NCBI GenBank assembly: GCA_027365375.1
Contig: DAHXNM010000290.1
Coordinates: 1-7,077, forward strand
DNA from: Ferrimicrobium sp.
GTDB taxonomy: Bacteria > Actinomycetota > Acidimicrobiia > Acidimicrobiales > Acidimicrobiaceae
DNA: 7,077 nt
Direction of reading: 5' to 3'
Shown: positions 1 to 4,489 of the stretch, piece after piece
Layout of the letters: each line of letters starts with the position of its first letter
Numbering within the stretch: position 1 is the first letter of the stretch
Translations under genes and position numbers: made by a program
Notes under the pieces: generated by a model
Seen by the model: only the letters and a program-made list of their open reading frames with translations
The model's database searches: none
Told to the model about the DNA's origin: nothing

Positions 1-270
1 TTCTACCTCGTAGCCATGATATTTATCATCTTTGATATCGAGATTATTTTTCTCTACCCGTTCGCTGTGGCTGCGGGTGCACTGGGCACCTTTGGGGTGA
101 TAGAGATTGCGACTTTTGCTCTGGTTGTGTTCATTGCGTTCGCTTACCTAGTTGCCAACGGCGCTTTGAGCTGGGGTCCAAAGAGAGGGGCCTCTGTTGA
201 GACCCGAGTAGCTCATCGTGTCGATCTTGGAGAGCTCACTGCGTCGATGGTTCGAGGAGGGCGAGACTGA
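1..270 (+). CDS. nuoA: NADH-quinone oxidoreductase subunit A, 3' part
   Basis: NuoA is a small integral membrane subunit of complex I that sits next to NuoH, NuoJ and NuoK at the base of the peripheral arm. The reading frame is open from base 1 (FYLVAM...) and ends at TGA 268-270, giving the last 89 residues; family members are about 120-130 residues, so the first membrane helix and the long loop after it are missing. Two hydrophobic segments are visible, at about residues 3-24 and 30-53 of this fragment. The first carries the FDIE motif (residues 11-14), whose acidic pair corresponds to E. coli Asp79/Glu81, conserved and important for activity, followed by the typical FLYPFA. The tail after the last helix (from SWGPKRG) is basic and hydrophilic. 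An internal ATG at 16 is not the start, because the family homology runs straight through it. The stop overlaps the nuoB start by one base (TGATG). Confidence 0.95.
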   Translation, partial: FYLVAMIFIIFDIEIIFLYPFAVAAGALGTFGVIEIATFALVVFIAFAYLVANGALSWGPKRGASVETRVAHRVDLGELTASMVRGGRD

Positions 271-830
271 TGCCGCTTGAAGATCTGAGTTATAACTTCC
301 TAACTGGAAATGTTGAGAAGTTGGTTCAGTGGGCTCGTAAGGCGAGCGTTTGGCCAGCGACTTTTGGGCTAGCGTGTTGTGCCATTGAGATGATGGCCAG
401 CGGAGCGGCTGACTTCGATCTAGCCCGGTTCGGCATGGAGGTCTTTCGAGCCTCCCCCCGGCAGTCGGATCTCATGATTGTGGCTGGACGCGTCTCTCAA
501 AAAATGGCTCCGGTGCTCCGCCAAGTCTACGATCAGATGATGGAGCCCAAGTGGGTGATCTCGATGGGTGTGTGCGCATCGACCGGTGGCATGTTCAACA
601 ACTATGCGATTGTGCAAGGCGTCGATCAGATCGTTCCGGTTGACATCTATGCACCTGGATGTCCTCCTGGGCCAGAGACACTGATGCACGCGATTCTTAC
701 CCTACACCACCAGATTCAGACTGGCGATATTGTACGACGACGAGCCGCCGGAGAGAAGGGAACAACGGTTCGCATGATCGGCGAGCCTGCCACCAGCAAG
801 ATACTTGGAGGTGTCCAGGATCTTGTCTGA
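270..830 (+). CDS. nuoB: NADH-quinone oxidoreductase subunit B (N2 cluster subunit)
   Basis: NuoB (186 residues) is the PSST-type subunit that carries [4Fe-4S] cluster N2, the last iron-sulfur centre before quinone, and forms the quinone site together with NuoD. The four ligands are visible: the tandem pair Cys36-Cys37 in GLACCAIEMM, Cys102 in SMGVCASTGGMFNNYA, and Cys131 in YAPGCPPGPETL. Their spacings (65 and 29) match E. coli Cys64/129/158. The start ATG at 270 is preceded by a strong ribosome binding site (GAGGAGGG, 254-261, 8-base gap) and overlaps the nuoA stop by one base. The N-terminus (LSYNFLTGNVEKLVQWARK) is typical of the cytoplasmic, membrane-facing subunit. After about residue 155 the tail is a variable hydrophilic extension. 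No defect is seen. Ni-Fe hydrogenase small subunits and related group 4 proteins share the fold, but the neighbours fix this as complex I. Confidence 0.98.
   Translation: MPLEDLSYNFLTGNVEKLVQWARKASVWPATFGLACCAIEMMASGAADFDLARFGMEVFRASPRQSDLMIVAGRVSQKMAPVLRQVYDQMMEPKWVISMGVCASTGGMFNNYAIVQGVDQIVPVDIYAPGCPPGPETLMHAILTLHHQIQTGDIVRRRAAGEKGTTVRMIGEPATSKILGGVQDLV
807..813 (+). promoter_or_regulatory. Shine-Dalgarno site for nuoC
   Basis: GGAGGTG lies inside the end of nuoB, nine bases before a TTG codon at 823. It decides the nuoC start: the in-frame TTG at 805 and GTG at 811 overlap the site itself and so cannot use it, while GTG at 832 is 18 bases away, too far for this site. This is inference from spacing only. 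Confidence 0.7.
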
Positions 831-1260
831 GGTGATTCTTTTGAAGAGGTCTGATTACCTCTCAACGGTCGAGGCACGCCACCAAGAGGGTTATATCTAC
901 TTGGCAGATCTCACCTGTGTCGACTATCTCAACGACCATACGCGGGCCATGGAAGATGGTGTACAGCTGGAGCGATTCGAACTCGTCGTTAACCTGCGAT
1001 CATTTGCCCCCCCTGCGATCATCCGGCTGCGGGTGCAGATTCCTGAGGGGAACCCGGTGGCTCCATCGATCTTCGCCCTCTATCCTGGCGCCGAGGCTAT
1101 GGAACGAGAGGTCTATGACCTCTTCGGAGTGCGCTTCGAGAATCATCCTGACCTTACTCGTATTCTCCTGCCCGAGGATTGGGAGGGCCATCCACTCCGC
1201 AAAGATTACGGAGTAGGTAGGGTGCCGGTGCAGTTCAAGGAGGTGAAGCGGAACCGATGA
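823..1260 (+). CDS. nuoC: NADH-quinone oxidoreductase subunit C
   Basis: NuoC is the 30 kDa-type subunit of the peripheral arm. It binds no cofactor and braces NuoB, NuoD and NuoI in the connecting Q-module. With TTG 823 as start the protein is 145 residues; the frame could also begin at TTG 805 (151 residues), GTG 811 or GTG 832. I chose 823 because the only good ribosome binding site (807-813) sits nine bases before it. The core is unmistakable: LADLTCVDYL near the start, then MEREVYDLFGVRFENHPDLTRILLPEDW in two adjoining blocks (the family signature), GHPLRKDY, and the tail GRVPVQFKEVKRNR. It is short: relatives, including the mycobacterial protein of over 200 residues, usually have a longer region before the LADLT block, reduced here to about 25 residues. 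It overlaps nuoB by 8 bases and nuoD by 4 (ATGA), so translation is probably coupled. It is not fused to NuoD as in E. coli. Confidence 0.93.
   Translation: MSEVILLKRSDYLSTVEARHQEGYIYLADLTCVDYLNDHTRAMEDGVQLERFELVVNLRSFAPPAIIRLRVQIPEGNPVAPSIFALYPGAEAMEREVYDLFGVRFENHPDLTRILLPEDWEGHPLRKDYGVGRVPVQFKEVKRNR
1237..1245 (+). promoter_or_regulatory. Shine-Dalgarno site for nuoD
   Basis: AAGGAGGTG is a near-perfect complement to the 16S rRNA tail, located inside the end of nuoC, 11 bases before ATG 1257. It supports translation of the long hydrophilic N-terminus of NuoD rather than an internal start at ATG 1455, which has no comparable site. Confidence 0.8.
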
Positions 1261-2609
1261 GCAACTCTATTTACACAGTCGTTCGCCCCGATGGGGACAA
1301 TCGGTTCGGGTTAGCGCAGGAGACCTCCGAGGGTCTCCAAGAGCTTGGTGAGCGCTCAGCTACTACTGCTGCTGCACTCGCTAAGGAGTCGGGCGTGACC
1401 TTGAGGATCCCCGAGGGAGAGGCAGAGCTCGAGGGTGATTCAGACGATGGTCGGATGATCATCAACATGGGTCCTCAGCATCCGTCGACCCACGGAGTGT
1501 TGCGTATCATGCTCGAGATTGAGGGCGAGACCGTTCTCCGCTCTAAGCCAGTCGTTGGCTATTTACACACGGGTATGGAGAAGACCGCCGAAAACCTGAC
1601 CTATCTTCAGGGGACTACGAACGTCACTCGTATGGACTACCTATCGCCATTGAACAATGAGCTCGTCTTCTGCCTTGCCGCCGAGAGCTTGCTGGGGATA
1701 GAGCTGCCAGAGCGCGCTACTTGGATTCGGATGCTCATGTCTGAACTCAACCGTATCGCCTCGCATGTGATGTGGCTGGCCACCAACGGGATGGACCTTG
1801 GCTCCACGTCGATGATGATCTTCGGGTTCCGCGATCGAGAGATGGTGCTGTCGTTCTTTGAGAAGGCCTCAGGTCTCCGGATGAACAACAACTACATTCG
1901 AGTTGGAGGGGTGGCTGCCGATCTACCAGACGGCTGGGAAGACGACGTGACCGCGATTATCGACACCATTGAGGCGCGTACTAGTGACTACGACGAACTT
2001 ATAACGGGCCAGCCTATTTTTCGTGAGCGCGTGGTCGGGGTAGGGGTCATGAGCCCCGAAGAAGCTGTTGCTCTGTCCGCTTCGGGCCCGATTCTTCGCG
2101 CGTCTGGCGTTCCTTGGGATTTACGCAAAGAGATGCCGTACTTATTTTATGATCAGCTTGATTTCGATGTCATTGTTGGCAGCGTAGGCGACACCTACGA
2201 CCGTTACGCAGTGCGCCTGTTCGAGATTCGCGAGTCGATCTCTATCGTGCGTCAGATACTAGAGAGGATGCCCAGCGGTCCGTATCGGACGCTGGACCCA
2301 AAGGTTACACCTCCTCCTCGCGCACGGATTGATGAGTCCATGGAGGCACTTATTCATCACTTCAAGCTTTTCACTGAAGGCATTCGTATCCCGCCTGGGG
2401 AGAGCTATGTCGCAATCGAATCACCCCGTGGTGAACTGGGGTGCTACATGGTCTCAGATGGTTCGGCTAGGCCGTTTCGGATGCATATACGCGGACCATC
2501 GTTTGTGAACTTGCAGAGTCTTCCCGTGATGCTGCACGGCGGAATGTTGGCAGATGCCGTGGCGGTTATCTCGTCGGTTGACCCAGTTATGGGAGAGGTG
2601 GATCGTTAG
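1257..2609 (+). CDS. nuoD: NADH-quinone oxidoreductase subunit D (49 kDa, quinone-site subunit)
   Basis: NuoD (450 residues) is the 49 kDa-type subunit, related to the large subunit of Ni-Fe hydrogenases but without the metal ligands, and it forms most of the quinone headgroup pocket with NuoB. The motif MGPQHPSTHGVLR (residues 71-83) includes His79, and RMDYLS includes Tyr128. These align with His38 and Tyr87 of the Thermus Nqo4 subunit, which contact the quinone. Other family blocks are GYLHTGMEKT (101-110), ELNRIASH, a variant of the usual NYIRPGG reading NYIRVGG, MEALIHHFK, SPRGELG, PSFVNLQSLP and the canonical end DPVMGEVDR. The first 66 residues form a variable hydrophilic extension, Ala- and Glu-rich, longer than in Thermus (about 30 residues before the same motif) or Mycobacterium. 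The start ATG 1257 overlaps the nuoC stop as ATGA and has a very strong ribosome binding site. The stop TAG directly abuts the GTG of nuoE. Confidence 0.98.
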   Translation: MSNSIYTVVRPDGDNRFGLAQETSEGLQELGERSATTAAALAKESGVTLRIPEGEAELEGDSDDGRMIINMGPQHPSTHGVLRIMLEIEGETVLRSKPVVGYLHTGMEKTAENLTYLQGTTNVTRMDYLSPLNNELVFCLAAESLLGIELPERATWIRMLMSELNRIASHVMWLATNGMDLGSTSMMIFGFRDREMVLSFFEKASGLRMNNNYIRVGGVAADLPDGWEDDVTAIIDTIEARTSDYDELITGQPIFRERVVGVGVMSPEEAVALSASGPILRASGVPWDLRKEMPYLFYDQLDFDVIVGSVGDTYDRYAVRLFEIRESISIVRQILERMPSGPYRTLDPKVTPPPRARIDESMEALIHHFKLFTEGIRIPPGESYVAIESPRGELGCYMVSDGSARPFRMHIRGPSFVNLQSLPVMLHGGMLADAVAVISSVDPVMGEVDR

Positions 2610-3197
2610 GTGGCACGTTTCTCGGATGAAATGTTGAGTCGTGCAGAGGAGTTGGTCGCGCTCTATCCGGACCCTCGTTCTGCTACGATCCCACTCTGCC
2701 ATCTGGCGCAGGAGCAGGACGGATATGTCACTAATGAGGCGATGGCACATATCGCTGAACTGGTCGGCTCGACCGCTGCAGAGGTTCAAGGCACTGCGTC
2801 TTTTTATGACATGCTCAAGTTAGAGCCCGTTGGACGATACGTGATCGGAGTATGTACCAATATCGCCTGTATGCTGCGAGGAGCTTACGAGTTGCTCGAG
2901 AATGCAGAAGAGGTACTCGATGTGCCTGTTGGTGCCACGACCCAGGATGGCCTCTTCACCTTGGAGGAGGTCGAGTGTATAGCCCACTGTGACCAAGCGC
3001 CGGCTGCACAGGTGAACTATCGTTATTTCGGCCCGCTCGATCGACAGAGCTTTGAGTCGCTGGTCTCCAAGCTCCGTAGTGGAGAGCTTAACGAGGAGGT
3101 GCCACCGCATGGAACGCTTATTCGTATTCGCCGAGAGGCGCCTGCGGTGATTCCGATGGAGGAGATCGATCGCAACAGAGCGGGAGAAGCAGAGTGA
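2610..3197 (+). CDS. nuoE: NADH-quinone oxidoreductase subunit E (24 kDa, [2Fe-2S] N1a)
   Basis: NuoE (195 residues) is the 24 kDa-type subunit of the NADH-oxidising module. Its thioredoxin-like domain holds [2Fe-2S] cluster N1a close to the FMN of NuoF. The helical N-terminal part (residues 1-65) contains IPLCHLAQEQDGYVTNEAM. The four cluster ligands are Cys82 and Cys87 (VCTNIACMLRG, C-x4-C) and Cys123 and Cys127 (EVECIAHCDQAP, C-x3-C). The C-terminal tail from about residue 150 (including VPPHGTLIRIRRE) is the extension commonly seen in actinobacterial homologues. The start GTG 2610 immediately follows the nuoD stop and has GGAGAGGTGG (2592-2601) 8 bases upstream; ATG 2631 is a weaker alternative. 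The gene overlaps nuoF by four bases (GTGA). Similar subunits occur in NAD-linked hydrogenases and formate dehydrogenases, but the flanking nuoA-D and nuoG-H make complex I the clear assignment. Confidence 0.97.
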   Translation: MARFSDEMLSRAEELVALYPDPRSATIPLCHLAQEQDGYVTNEAMAHIAELVGSTAAEVQGTASFYDMLKLEPVGRYVIGVCTNIACMLRGAYELLENAEEVLDVPVGATTQDGLFTLEEVECIAHCDQAPAAQVNYRYFGPLDRQSFESLVSKLRSGELNEEVPPHGTLIRIRREAPAVIPMEEIDRNRAGEAE

Positions 3198-4489
3198 CTG
3201 ACCGAATTGTTGGAGCCCGCCTGCATTATGAAGACTCACAAACCCTGGAGCGCTTTCTCGCCACGGGCGGAGATCAGGGGCTTCGCAAGGCACTCCTAGA
3301 GCTCACCCCTCAAGAGGTAGCCGATCAGGTAACGACCGCCAACCTGTTGGGCCGAGGGGGTGCAGGTTTTGAGGCTGGACGCAAATGGTCGATGCTTCGG
3401 AAGGCTCCTCGGCGTTATCTGGTGATTAACGGCGATGAGAGTGAGCCTGCCACCTTTAAGGATCACCTCCTTGTAGAGAACGACCCTCATCAGCTGGTTG
3501 AAGGAGCGACGATCGCGGCCTATGCCATAGAGGCGTCGTTTGTCGTGATCTACCTGCGCGGAGAGTTCGCGCTTGGTCTCGAGAGGGTTCAGCAAGCCAT
3601 CAACGAGGCCTACGCTAGAAACGCGCTCGGACGTTCTATTTTTGGGTCGTCGTTTTCGGTAGATATAGTGCTGCAGCCAGGCGCTGGTGCCTACATCTGC
3701 GGTGAGGAGACCTCTCTTATTGAATCCTTGGAGGGTAAGCGAGGTTTCCCTAGGATCAAACCTCCTTATTTTCCAGCGGTGATTGGTCTCTACGGAGAGC
3801 CAACCATCGTCAATAATGTCGAGACGGTGTCGAATCTTCCTTGGATCGTGCAACATGGCGGCGAAGCCTTCAAGGAGCTCGGCCAGGGGCGTTCTACTGG
3901 TACCCGCCTCTTTGCACTCTCTGGACAGGTGCGCAGACCGGGTCCCTACGAGGTAGAGATGACCAAGATAACCTTCAGAGATCTGATCTTTGACCAAGAG
4001 TATGGACAGGGACTCGATCCCGGTCGTGAACTCCTCGCCTTTATACCCGGAGGCGTATCGGCTCCTTGGTTCTTCCCGGAGCACCTTGATATTCCCCTCG
4101 GGCAAGACGAGGTTGCCAAGGCTGGTTCTATGTTGGGGTCGGGTTCGGTCATCGTTATGGATGACTCGTCATGCCCAGTTCGGTCGGCTTGGCGGATAGC
4201 ACGCTTCTTTGCGAGGGAGTCTTGCGGGCAATGCACTCCGTGTCGTGAGGGTGGAGCCTGGATAGACAAGATACTCAGACGCATCGAGGAGGGTGAGGGC
4301 AGGGAGTCTGACCTAGATCTCCTCTTGGACCTCTGTGACAACATATCCCCGGGGATCAAGTGGCCACCAGCTCAGACAACGATCTGTGTTTTGGGGCCCT
4401 CCATTCCTCCGTCTGTCAACGCAGCCATTCAACATTTTCGTGATGATTTCCTCATTCATATCAAGGAAGGACGGTGCCCTCATGCCTGA
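3194..4489 (+). CDS. nuoF: NADH-quinone oxidoreductase subunit F (51 kDa, FMN/NADH-binding)
   Basis: NuoF (431 residues) binds NADH and FMN, takes the hydride and passes electrons to [4Fe-4S] cluster N3. Visible in order: the glycine-rich motif GRGGAGFEAGRKWS (residues 53-66), the flavin/NADH segment NGDESEPATFKD (79-90), PGAGAYICGEETSLIESLEGKRG (162-184 overall) with Glu171-Glu172, PTIVNNVET (203-211), then the cluster domain ESCGQCTPCREG with Cys344, Cys347 and Cys350 and the fourth ligand Cys398 in TTICVLGPS. The loop between Cys350 and Cys398 is 47 residues, against 40 in E. coli, with the added stretch around GIKWPPAQ. The segment at 79-90 also departs from the usual NADESEPGTFKD form by Gly80 and Ala86. 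GTG 3194 overlaps the nuoE stop in GTGA, with GGGAG at 3182-3186 as ribosome binding site. The end overlaps nuoG by 8 bases. HoxF-like and HndC-like proteins are homologous, but the context argues against them. Confidence 0.98.
   Translation: MTDRIVGARLHYEDSQTLERFLATGGDQGLRKALLELTPQEVADQVTTANLLGRGGAGFEAGRKWSMLRKAPRRYLVINGDESEPATFKDHLLVENDPHQLVEGATIAAYAIEASFVVIYLRGEFALGLERVQQAINEAYARNALGRSIFGSSFSVDIVLQPGAGAYICGEETSLIESLEGKRGFPRIKPPYFPAVIGLYGEPTIVNNVETVSNLPWIVQHGGEAFKELGQGRSTGTRLFALSGQVRRPGPYEVEMTKITFRDLIFDQEYGQGLDPGRELLAFIPGGVSAPWFFPEHLDIPLGQDEVAKAGSMLGSGSVIVMDDSSCPVRSAWRIARFFARESCGQCTPCREGGAWIDKILRRIEEGEGRESDLDLLLDLCDNISPGIKWPPAQTTICVLGPSIPPSVNAAIQHFRDDFLIHIKEGRCPHA
4463..4470 (+). promoter_or_regulatory. 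Shine-Dalgarno site for nuoG
   Basis: AAGGAAGG lies inside the end of nuoF, 11 bases before ATG 4482. It favours 4482 as the nuoG start over the in-frame upstream ATG at 4335, which would add 49 residues with no family resemblance and overlap nuoF by 155 bases. Confidence 0.65.

Noticed and set aside
16..18. ATG as the start of a short nuoA
   Set aside because: The frame is open to base 1 and the preceding residues FYLVA belong to the conserved second helix of NuoA, so the gene is simply cut by the window edge.
2454..2789. A - strand open frame spanning the nuoD/nuoE junction
   Set aside because: It covers the conserved ends of two real genes and its translation matches nothing I recognise.
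3296..4105. A 269-codon open frame on the - strand opposite nuoF
   Set aside because: It lies wholly within a gene with intact catalytic motifs, its translation shows no recognisable domain, and long antisense frames are expected opposite biased coding sequence.
4335..4481. A 49-residue upstream extension of nuoG from ATG 4335
   Set aside because: It translates the nuoF cluster domain in another frame, has no resemblance to NuoG, and a better start with a ribosome binding site exists at 4482.
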